NCBI GenBank assembly: GCA_039714715.1
Contig: JBDLIU010000276.1
Coordinates: 1 to 5,965 of the forward strand
Source: S012-113 sp039714715
GTDB taxonomy: Bacteria > Bacteroidota > Bacteroidia > Cytophagales > Cyclobacteriaceae
Reading direction: 5' to 3'
Length of the DNA stretch: 5,965 bases
The translations under genes and the position numbers were made by a program. Of this stretch, positions 1 through 5,965 are shown in pieces; the first letter of the stretch is position 1; the number at the start of each line of letters is the position of its first letter. Under the pieces are notes generated by a model. It had not been told where the DNA came from, searched no databases, and was given only the letters and a program-made list of their open reading frames with translations.

Positions 1-90
1 GTAAGGTCAAGTTATCATGCTGAAAGACATATTCATGTTTCTATTTAGGAGATAGAAAAAGAATTTTTCAACCAAATTGAATTTTTACTT

Positions 91-2091
91 ATGAGGACTG
101 TTTTTTTCTGGATTATTCTGTTGATGAATACTGTTGTATTTGCTCAAACAAAAATAAATTTAATGCCCTGGCCTTCAGAGATTGAAGTGCATACAGAGGA
201 GTATAGGCTGAATGAATCCTTTAATGTAACAGTTGATGGCCCGGAAAGTAAACATGTGGATGAATATGCATCAAGATTTATAAACAGGCTAATTAACAGA
301 ACGGGGTTGTTTATTACGTCCAGGCTTCCTGTTAGTGAACCGAATAGCCAGTCATTAAAAATAACCTATACCAATGCAGCTGAACCATCCATAACCACTG
401 ATGAATCTTATTTACTAAATGTAACAGAAGAGGGTATAAGCATTACTGCCAAGACAGATATAGGAGCTATGCGTGGTATGGAAACAGTATTACAATTAAT
501 ATCATCAGACAACGATGGGTATTATATTCCACATTGTGATATTAAGGATAGCCCAAGGTTTGTCTGGCGCGGTTTATTGTTAGATGTTTGTCGCCACTGG
601 ATGCCAATAGATGTTGTAAAGCGTAATCTTAACGCAATGGCTGCAGTGAAAATGAATGTACTTCATCTGCATCTTACTGAAGATCAGGGATTCCGTGTAG
701 AAAGTAAAAAATACCCAAAGCTTCATCAATTAGGATCTGACGGGAACTACTTCACCCAGGATGAATTGAGGGAAATTGTTGCCTATGCAGGAGCAAGAGG
801 AATCAGGGTGGTGCCTGAATTTGATATACCTGGGCATGCTACAAGTTGGTTGGTTGGATATCCCGAACTGGCATCTGCTCCTGGGCCATATGAAATAGAC
901 AGAACATATGGCGTTAAGGACCCAACAATAGACCCAACAAAAGAATACACATATGAGTTCCTGAATAATTTTCTTAGTGAGATGGCAAAAATATTTCCTG
1001 ATGATTTTATGCATATTGGGGGCGATGAAAACAATGGTAAACAATGGGATGCCAATTCTGATATCCAGAAATTCATGACTAAGAAAGGTATTAAGGACAA
1101 TCATGAATTGCAGGCCTATTTTAATTTACGATTGGAGAAAATTCTGACAGCGAACAATAAAAGAATGGTTGGATGGGATGAAATCAAAAGTAATGATCTG
1201 CCTCAAAATATTGTAATTCAAAGTTGGAGAGGGAAACAGGCATTGGTTGAGGCTGCGGAATCAGGTTATGATGTGCTATTATCTAATGGTTATTACATTG
1301 ATCTCGTTCAACCGGCATCTTTTCACTATTTAAATGATCCTATTTCCGAAGATATAAAGCTTTCACCAGAAGCCAGAAAACATGTATTGGGAGGCGAGGC
1401 AACCATGTGGGCAGAGTTAGTGACTAAAGAAACTGTTGATTCCAGGATCTGGCCTCGAACAGCCGCAATTGCAGAAAGACTTTGGTCACCGGCTTCAGTT
1501 AGAGATGTAAATGATATGTATGCCCGAATGCAAGAGATGTCTATTCTGTTGGAAGAGCATGGCTTACTTCACTTAAAAACACAGAACACTCTGTTGCGAA
1601 GAATGGCAGGCCAGGAAAATCTTGAAACTCTTAAAACACTGGTAGATTATATTGAGCCGATCGAAGGGTACAAGAGACACAGGGTGAAGAAATACACATC
1701 TTTCTCACCTTTTACAAGATGGCCGGATGCTGCTCAACCTGATGCTTTCAAGGCAATGGAGTTTAATAAGTTAGTGAATGACTATGTGAAAAATAATGAC
1801 CCTGGATTGAAGGAGGAGATAAAGAAGCAATTGCTTGGCTGGATAGAAAATCATAAACAGATGAAAGCATTAGCCAAAACATATCCGTTGGTGCGAGAAG
1901 CACTGCCTTTAAGTGACGATCTGGCAAGGATTTCGGTCCTTGGTATGCAGGCATTAAGTAATAATATTCTGCACAATGCTGATTGGAAACAAAAAGCCCA
2001 GGCTATGTTAAAGAATGCAGCTGAACCTAAGGTAGAATGTGAGATAAAAGTAATCAAGGGTATTACCATATTGGTTGATAATGCCAAATGA
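91..2091 (+). CDS. Secreted GH20 beta-N-acetylhexosaminidase
   Basis: This gene encodes a 666-residue exo-acting hexosaminidase that should release terminal GlcNAc or GalNAc from glycans in the periplasm or at the cell surface. Residues 1-18 form a hydrophobic signal peptide ending VFA before Gln19. Residues about 20-150 match the N-terminal alpha/beta domain (GH20b), and about 155-470 form the catalytic barrel. Visible family motifs are RGLLLD (Arg160), EFDIPGHA (His249), HIGGDE with the catalytic pair Asp312-Glu313, GWDE (Trp362), Trp379, Tyr402/Asp404, and the Trp440-Ala-Glu442 pair in the GGEATMW region. By family knowledge the enzyme uses substrate-assisted catalysis through the 2-acetamido group; Glu313 is the acid/base and Asp312 orients that group. 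Residues about 500-666 are a mostly helical extension of unclear role, also common in Bacteroidota homologues. The ATG at 91 is chosen because the signal peptide starts there; no Shine-Dalgarno is evident. No strong terminator follows, so read-through into the next gene is possible. The substrate (chitin, host glycan or peptidoglycan fragments) cannot be read from sequence. Confidence 0.95.
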   Translation: MRTVFFWIILLMNTVVFAQTKINLMPWPSEIEVHTEEYRLNESFNVTVDGPESKHVDEYASRFINRLINRTGLFITSRLPVSEPNSQSLKITYTNAAEPSITTDESYLLNVTEEGISITAKTDIGAMRGMETVLQLISSDNDGYYIPHCDIKDSPRFVWRGLLLDVCRHWMPIDVVKRNLNAMAAVKMNVLHLHLTEDQGFRVESKKYPKLHQLGSDGNYFTQDELREIVAYAGARGIRVVPEFDIPGHATSWLVGYPELASAPGPYEIDRTYGVKDPTIDPTKEYTYEFLNNFLSEMAKIFPDDFMHIGGDENNGKQWDANSDIQKFMTKKGIKDNHELQAYFNLRLEKILTANNKRMVGWDEIKSNDLPQNIVIQSWRGKQALVEAAESGYDVLLSNGYYIDLVQPASFHYLNDPISEDIKLSPEARKHVLGGEATMWAELVTKETVDSRIWPRTAAIAERLWSPASVRDVNDMYARMQEMSILLEEHGLLHLKTQNTLLRRMAGQENLETLKTLVDYIEPIEGYKRHRVKKYTSFSPFTRWPDAAQPDAFKAMEFNKLVNDYVKNNDPGLKEEIKKQLLGWIENHKQMKALAKTYPLVREALPLSDDLARISVLGMQALSNNILHNADWKQKAQAMLKNAAEPKVECEIKVIKGITILVDNAK

Positions 2092-2150
2092 TAAATTGTT
2101 TGATTGAATGCTATTGATTTATTCTAAACCAATTGATTAATTTTACGTAA

Positions 2151-2158
2151 TAAGTTTG
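2151..2158 (+). promoter_or_regulatory. Candidate -7 promoter element of the DUF4136 gene
   Basis: TAAGTTTG matches the Bacteroidota -7 consensus TAnnTTTG at all six fixed positions. It would place transcription start a few bases downstream, around 2163-2166, leaving a leader of roughly 25 bases before the ATG at 2189. The -33 partner is weak: the best nearby TTG (2133-2135) leaves a 15-base spacer, shorter than usual. Its position argues that the lipoprotein gene can be transcribed independently of the hexosaminidase gene and that upstream in-frame starts at 2156 and 2162 are not used. Confidence 0.4.
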
Positions 2159-2188
2159 ATAATGAGTAATATAAAAATAAACCTGGCT

Positions 2189-2767
2189 ATGAAAACACGA
2201 TTATTTGTTGCAGCATTTATGGTAAGCCTGTTGCTATTGGGTTCATGTACAAGTATTAAAGTTGTATCTGATCATGACAGCTCTGTTGATTTCACAAAGT
2301 TTCAAACATTTGAGTATCATGGCTGGGCAGAAGAGAGCAACAAACTTCTGACTGAGTTTGACCAAAGAAGAGTTGAGAATGCATTTGCAGGTGAGTTTGC
2401 TAAGCGAGGATTAAAGTTGGTTGAAGAGAATGGAGACCTGATTGTTACACTTTATATAGTGACAGAAGAAAAGACAAAAACTACGGCATCCACAACCACA
2501 ATGGGAATGGGCGGATATGGAAGCTATTATGGATATGGTCCTCGTTATGGATGGGGGCCATCAATGACATCGTCCTATACTACATTTGATGAATATGACT
2601 ATAAGGTGGGTACACTTGTAGTTGATGTTTATGATGCCAATGAGAAGAAACTTGTTTGGGAGTCATCAGGAAGTGGTACTATCCAGGATAATCCTAATAA
2701 TAGGGAAGAACGGATTAAGATAGCTGTAAGTAAGATTATGGCAAAGTACCCTGAGCCAGCGGAATAA
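2189..2767 (+). CDS. DUF4136 family lipoprotein
   Basis: This gene encodes a 192-residue envelope lipoprotein of the DUF4136 family, whose biochemical function is not known. The ATG at 2189 gives a textbook lipoprotein signal: a Lys/Arg-containing start, a hydrophobic core and the lipobox LGSC with Cys20 as the lipidated residue. In-frame TTG (2156) and ATG (2162) starts would add 9 to 11 residues before the signal and overlap the -7 element, so they are less likely. After the Cys, the segment with DFTKFQTFEYHGW (about residues 34-46) and the C-terminal GTLVVDVYDANEKKLVWESSGSG (about 141-163, quoted in part by its ends GTLVVDVYD and LVWE) are typical DUF4136 strands. Between them lies a Gly/Tyr-rich stretch at about residues 107-123 that is probably a flexible loop. 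It follows the hexosaminidase gene by 97 bases on the same strand and converges with the amidase gene. Family membership rests on pattern recognition. Confidence 0.88.
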   Translation: MKTRLFVAAFMVSLLLLGSCTSIKVVSDHDSSVDFTKFQTFEYHGWAEESNKLLTEFDQRRVENAFAGEFAKRGLKLVEENGDLIVTLYIVTEEKTKTTASTTTMGMGGYGSYYGYGPRYGWGPSMTSSYTTFDEYDYKVGTLVVDVYDANEKKLVWESSGSGTIQDNPNNREERIKIAVSKIMAKYPEPAE

Positions 2768-2776
2768 AAATGATAA

Positions 2777-2806
2777 CAGGATTACTCATTCCATTTGAGT
2801 AATCTG
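2777..2806. terminator. Hairpin between convergent genes, possible bidirectional terminator
   Basis: ATTACTCA (2781-2788) pairs perfectly with TGAGTAAT (2796-2803) around a 7-base loop. A further CAG/CTG pairing (2777-2779 with 2804-2806) extends the stem across one bulged G at 2780. Reading leftwards (minus strand), a TTTTT run follows about 8 bases after the stem; reading rightwards, only a mixed T-rich stretch follows. It sits exactly where the lipoprotein and amidase genes converge, and the amidase stop codon (2782-2784) lies within its left arm. The stem is AT-rich, so strength as an intrinsic terminator is uncertain. Confidence 0.5.
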
Positions 2807-5676
2807 ATTATTTCATCAAACATACTTTCCTGATTGTTAATTATCGCTTCTGGAGGGAACCCAAGTATTATTTTTTTCAGATTGTTGTGATCAGAATAAA
2901 CTCCACCAGCAATTTTTCTTTCCGGATACCGATAAAGTATTTTTCCACTATTGATATAAGTTAGAGCATCAACCGATCGTAAATCATAAATATCAGCAGA
3001 AGGTTTCATGTTTAACGTGTAAACAGCCTGACCTCTTACAAATCCTGATTCCGAGGCCCTATCGACAATGAGCTTATAATCCAGGTTACTCATTACCCAA
3101 TTGGAGCGAAGTGAATCTGCTGCATGCAGATCAAACACATCCGAAGCGATAAAGGCCCCGGATATCAATATGCTTTTATCTTCTCCAAACCAATCATCTA
3201 AAGCATCTCTTGTACTGGGTTGTAAAACAGAATAATCTTTGCTGCCAATTGTTGATGTGCTCTGCTTGCCATAGATCAAATCAATTTTATTAATGTTTTT
3301 ATAATCATCTATATTGATTTCAAAACCTTTTAAGGAGGTTGAAATGTAAGAGATATTGTGCCTTTTCAGATGTTTGCCATGTTTCTTTGGATAATCATGA
3401 GTATTGCCTGCTTTCAATGTGCCTTCATAGGTTGAATAACTTGCGCCATGCCCGGTCCTGGGGTTAGAAATCCAGGGATCGTTTTTATTGAAGTTATATT
3501 GTTTACCCGCATATGAGTACTCATATCCATCTGCAATGGCAGATTTTTTCCACCAGGCAAAGCCACCAATGCTATCAGTATCAATAAATTCCGGCCCTGT
3601 CGTTTTTTCAAAACCATTGATAATTAATACAGGATTTGAATCTTCTTCGTAAATGGTGGTAGTAAGTATTTCTGAATCAAAACTTTCCCCTCCTTTGTTT
3701 ACTGCAGTAACCTTAAATGAATATTCTAAGCCGGTCTCTATTGATTCGATTATAAATTCATTACCTGTTACCAATGTGCCATTGTCATAGCCATTATCTT
3801 CAATCTGTGTATATATAATAAATGCTTCTGCCTTAGCACTCTTTTCCAGATGATCAATGGTTTCATTCCAGGTAAGTCGTAGTTTACTATTTTCATAAAA
3901 CATGGAAAAATCCTTAACAGGCAAAGGACTAATTACATAATCTTGTTGGTTTGCTGAGGCTATATATTTAACAATACCTTTATAAATCGCCCTGCTTGCA
4001 TCAAACTTAAACTCTGGATTTAGGGCATATTTCATATCTTCGAAATTCTGATGCGATAACAGTTCTATCAGAACTGATGGCACATTAGGGTAGGTGGCTT
4101 CTGAATAGCGTCTGTCCCATATAGATCTTCTTGTCCAGTCAGGTCTATGAATCGCTCTAATAGTGTTAATAATTTCTGTTTGAATTATATCAGTTAAATC
4201 TCTGTTGGTATAACGTGTGCGCCCATCCGGTAGAGTATCTTGCTCATGCAGCCCGGTTGTGCTATGAATTGCCAGAGTACCAATAATAGAATCAGTTTTA
4301 GTTACTCCTGCATCTGTATGAAGCGACATAGACATATCCAGAGGGATATTTAAACCAACAATTGAACTATCCCTGTTTTTCGAGTAATCACCTCCTGCCA
4401 GGTAATTTGCCCATTCTCCTCGACTTTTATAATCATCCTGGTAATCATTTGTTCCATAGCTTAATGAATAAACAGCCGAATCAGGAATTCCAGAGTATTG
4501 TAAAAAATACCTCCCGGCATTCAGGTATGCCGGATATTGACTTCTACTGCCATTTCTTTCTATTCTATTATACCCACCACCGATTTTTATAGCGTCTGAA
4601 GTAATGATACCCTTCTGTTCTGAAGAATTGTATACCACAATCTTATAGCCATTATTTGAAATAAATTTTAATCTGTCTAGATATACCCAGGTGCCATATC
4701 CCATCTTCTGGTTAACAGAATATGAAGTTGTGCCTGCACTATGATAAACCTTATATTTTACACCGGTTACATTACTATCGGATTTAGCATACGATATGTA
4801 GACCATATAATCGCCAGATTTTTCAGGTTCAAAATAATATGTAATTGAATCACTAGTATTAGTGGATGCAGGCATTGATGGGTGTGTGCCTAATAAGAAC
4901 GGATTTTCTGTGCCTGTAAAAAATGATTTGTTCTTAAAACCTCCTTCAGTAATAGTAACGTTTGAAGTATAGGAGATGGAAGCTGTTTGAGAGTCATTGT
5001 CGATAATGATTTCTTCTGTTTGTGTATCTCTTTCTTTGGGATAATAAACATTGGCCCCCGCCTTCTCCAGCATGGGTATTATATAAGGCACTACAAAAGA
5101 ATAGGTTAACATATCTTCTACTGTTGTGAAAAGGTTGGGTCTTTGCCATTGCCAGATACTATCCTGGTTTGAGTAATATAAGCCATGTCCACCCCATATA
5201 GCAATATGTTTATTGTCTAGCCCTAATTCATAATCATATTGTCTGTCGAGATTTTTTACATGTTGTGTTGTTGGTTTTCTAACTTCGTATCTTTCAGGAT
5301 CAGGATTAAGATGATTCCTAAAGTAATTGGGAACAAGATTTTCTACAAGAACATTTTTATTATAGCATTCCAGATTATATCTTTTTTTAGTCGTTCGATT
5401 TGTCAATGCATGAAAAGAATCAAGCCAATCTTCCCTGACCGGCAGGTGTGTTAACTCATTCGAGAAGAATAATTTTAAATGTTTGTTTTTTTTATCGATA
5501 TAGAAACTATCAATAGATAAATTCAATTCAGGACTTATTAAATTGTTTTCTCTTAAACCCTTTATGGTTTTGTTGCTAAATTTTGATAGCAGTTTATCAT
5601 ACCGGGATTGAGCAATCGTTCCAGTGAATGTTAGTATAAGTACTATTGTGATAAGGTGTGTGTGTTTATAATTCAT
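2782..5676 (-). CDS. Secreted Amidase_3-type hydrolase with golvesin-like insertion and Fn3 domain ('xanthan lyase'-like)
   Basis: This gene encodes a 964-residue exported protein with the fold of zinc N-acetylmuramoyl-L-alanine amidases, which cut the bond between muramic acid and the peptide in peptidoglycan. Residues 1-22 are a signal peptide ending TIA before Gln23. Residues about 25-150 are an unassigned N-terminal region. The amidase domain is in two parts: about 155-222, with WGGHG (His164) and TTVED (Glu187), and about 368-575, with SLHTDAG (His453) and PSVLIELL (Glu538). By alignment to family motifs, His164, Glu187 and His453 are the likely zinc ligands and Glu538 the catalytic Glu. 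About 225-368 between them resembles the golvesin C-terminal-like beta domain. About 584-677 is a fibronectin type III domain, and about 681-964 is a C-terminal domain I cannot name with certainty. Similar Bacteroidota proteins are often annotated 'xanthan lyase', but the motifs point to amidase chemistry. The ATG at 5676 is preferred over a GTG two codons upstream at 5682. Actual substrate unknown. Confidence 0.88.
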   Translation of the reverse strand: MNYKHTHLITIVLILTFTGTIAQSRYDKLLSKFSNKTIKGLRENNLISPELNLSIDSFYIDKKNKHLKLFFSNELTHLPVREDWLDSFHALTNRTTKKRYNLECYNKNVLVENLVPNYFRNHLNPDPERYEVRKPTTQHVKNLDRQYDYELGLDNKHIAIWGGHGLYYSNQDSIWQWQRPNLFTTVEDMLTYSFVVPYIIPMLEKAGANVYYPKERDTQTEEIIIDNDSQTASISYTSNVTITEGGFKNKSFFTGTENPFLLGTHPSMPASTNTSDSITYYFEPEKSGDYMVYISYAKSDSNVTGVKYKVYHSAGTTSYSVNQKMGYGTWVYLDRLKFISNNGYKIVVYNSSEQKGIITSDAIKIGGGYNRIERNGSRSQYPAYLNAGRYFLQYSGIPDSAVYSLSYGTNDYQDDYKSRGEWANYLAGGDYSKNRDSSIVGLNIPLDMSMSLHTDAGVTKTDSIIGTLAIHSTTGLHEQDTLPDGRTRYTNRDLTDIIQTEIINTIRAIHRPDWTRRSIWDRRYSEATYPNVPSVLIELLSHQNFEDMKYALNPEFKFDASRAIYKGIVKYIASANQQDYVISPLPVKDFSMFYENSKLRLTWNETIDHLEKSAKAEAFIIYTQIEDNGYDNGTLVTGNEFIIESIETGLEYSFKVTAVNKGGESFDSEILTTTIYEEDSNPVLIINGFEKTTGPEFIDTDSIGGFAWWKKSAIADGYEYSYAGKQYNFNKNDPWISNPRTGHGASYSTYEGTLKAGNTHDYPKKHGKHLKRHNISYISTSLKGFEINIDDYKNINKIDLIYGKQSTSTIGSKDYSVLQPSTRDALDDWFGEDKSILISGAFIASDVFDLHAADSLRSNWVMSNLDYKLIVDRASESGFVRGQAVYTLNMKPSADIYDLRSVDALTYINSGKILYRYPERKIAGGVYSDHNNLKKIILGFPPEAIINNQESMFDEIIRLLKWNE

Positions 5677-5712
5677 TGCCACTAATCGATAAAAAATATT
5701 AATACTATGTTA

Positions 5713-5720
5713 CAAATAAA
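5713..5720 (-). promoter_or_regulatory. Candidate -7 promoter element of the amidase gene
   Basis: On the minus strand this reads TTTATTTG, a one-mismatch version of TAnnTTTG. It would start transcription near 5706, giving a leader of about 30 bases before the ATG at 5676. No -33 TTG with normal spacing was found (the nearest leaves about 12 bases), so this is only a weak candidate. Confidence 0.25.
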
Positions 5721-5742
5721 CCAGTTGCTAATCAAGATTGTT

Positions 5743-5759
5743 GAACTCCGGCTGAGTTC
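5743..5759. repeat. Short inverted repeat GAACTC/GAGTTC upstream of the amidase gene
   Basis: GAACTC (5743-5748) and GAGTTC (5754-5759) form a perfect 6-bp dyad with a 5-base spacer, about 70 bases upstream of the amidase start and just upstream of its candidate -7 element. It could be an operator half-site pair or a weak hairpin. No T-run follows closely on either strand, so a terminator is not favoured. A dyad this short can arise by chance. Confidence 0.2.
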
Positions 5760-5778
5760 TTCACTTCTTAATTGATGA

Positions 5779-5900
5779 TTTTATCTGAACCAAACTGATG
5801 CATGGAGCAAGTCAACACATGTTTTATCTGGAGAATATCACTTTTTGATAGTCACAAATTCATTATTTCATTGTAACTTTGCCGTCCGAAAAGTCACAAA
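5779..5900. repeat. Two interleaved pairs of 9-bp direct repeats in the non-coding region
   Basis: TTTTATCTG occurs at 5779-5787 and again at 5822-5830 (offset 43). AGTCACAAA occurs at 5850-5858 and 5892-5900 (offset 42), with a related AGTCAACA at 5810-5817 (offset 40 from the first full copy). The near-constant offset is close to four helical turns, which would put the copies on the same face of the DNA. The intervening sequence is not conserved, so this is not a simple tandem duplication. Binding-site function is inference only. Confidence 0.3.
5874..5881 (+). promoter_or_regulatory. Candidate -7 promoter element for a rightward transcript leaving the window
   Basis: TAACTTTG matches the Bacteroidota -7 consensus TAnnTTTG at every fixed position and is followed by GCCGTCCGAAAA, so transcription would start near 5886-5890. 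The best upstream TTG (5845-5847) leaves a 26-base spacer, longer than usual, so the -33 element is doubtful. No start codon with an open frame follows before the window ends, so any transcript begins with at least about 75 bases of leader. If correct, the region 5677-5873 is a divergent promoter region shared with the amidase gene. Confidence 0.45.
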
Positions 5901-5965
5901 GGGTGAGGTTTGGGTTTAGGGCAAAGGCGAGGTTGGTATAAAGTTGGAGAGGGTTACGAACTAGC

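Noticed and set aside
1..48. A plus-strand frame open from the left edge to TAG at 46-48, which could be the end of an upstream gene.
   Set aside because: Only 15 codons with no recognisable motif; an open run of this length is expected by chance.
55..69. GAAAAA/TTTTTC hairpin with a 3-base loop upstream of the hexosaminidase gene.
   Set aside because: Nearly all A-T pairs with a minimal loop and no T-run after it; most likely a by-product of AT-rich leader DNA.
730..1104. Minus-strand open frames of 105-124 codons inside the hexosaminidase gene.
   Set aside because: They lie fully antisense to a well-supported catalytic domain, have Cys-rich, unlikely composition, and show no family resemblance.
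4362..5454. Plus-strand open frames of 71-76 codons inside the amidase gene.
   Set aside because: They are antisense to a continuous, motif-bearing reading frame and have no recognisable domains or start signals.
5863..5964. A minus-strand frame open from the right edge to a TAA at 5863-5865, about 33 codons, which could be the C-terminus of a gene.
   Set aside because: The opposite strand carries a full -7 consensus within the same bases, the frame's codon use (many CTC, ACC, AAC) differs from the other genes, and the low number of A on the read strand makes stops rare. I recognise no family. Extended sequence would decide.
5677..5965. Possible insertion sequence end, suggested by the short direct repeats and the change in composition at the right edge.
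   Set aside because: No terminal inverted repeats, no target duplication and no transposase motif are visible within the window.

Overview
The window looks like chromosomal DNA from a member of the Bacteroidota. It is AT-rich and gene starts lack clear Shine-Dalgarno sequences. Octamers of the TAnnTTTG type (the -7 promoter element of this phylum) lie upstream of genes. The proteins are also typical of the phylum: a secreted GH20 hexosaminidase, a DUF4136 lipoprotein, and a large amidase with a golvesin-like insertion of the kind often labelled 'xanthan lyase'. I cannot place it below phylum with confidence.

Layout: bases 1-90 are an AT-rich leader with no supported gene. Bases 91-2091 (+) encode a complete exported beta-N-acetylhexosaminidase with all the main GH20 active-site residues. 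After a 97-base gap, 2189-2767 (+) encodes a small DUF4136 lipoprotein that probably has its own promoter, because a good -7 element lies just before its preferred start. Bases 2782-5676 (-) encode a 964-residue exported multidomain amidase pointing towards the lipoprotein gene. The two genes converge on a hairpin that contains the amidase stop codon and may serve as a two-way terminator. Bases 5677-5873 are a non-coding region upstream of the amidase that carries short direct repeats. At 5874-5881 a -7 element faces right, and the DNA after it is strongly G-rich and C-poor. It probably begins the leader of a gene outside the window.

How the genes relate: all three products are predicted to leave the cytoplasm. 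The hexosaminidase should remove terminal N-acetylhexosamines from glycans, and the amidase fold suggests cleavage of an amide bond in peptidoglycan or a related polymer. A shared role in cell-wall or amino-sugar turnover is possible, but it rests only on adjacency. The amidase is on the opposite strand and cannot share an operon with the other two. I found no CRISPR array, RNA gene or insertion sequence, and no convincing new multi-gene system. The least explained parts are the C-terminal domain of the amidase and the right-hand edge.
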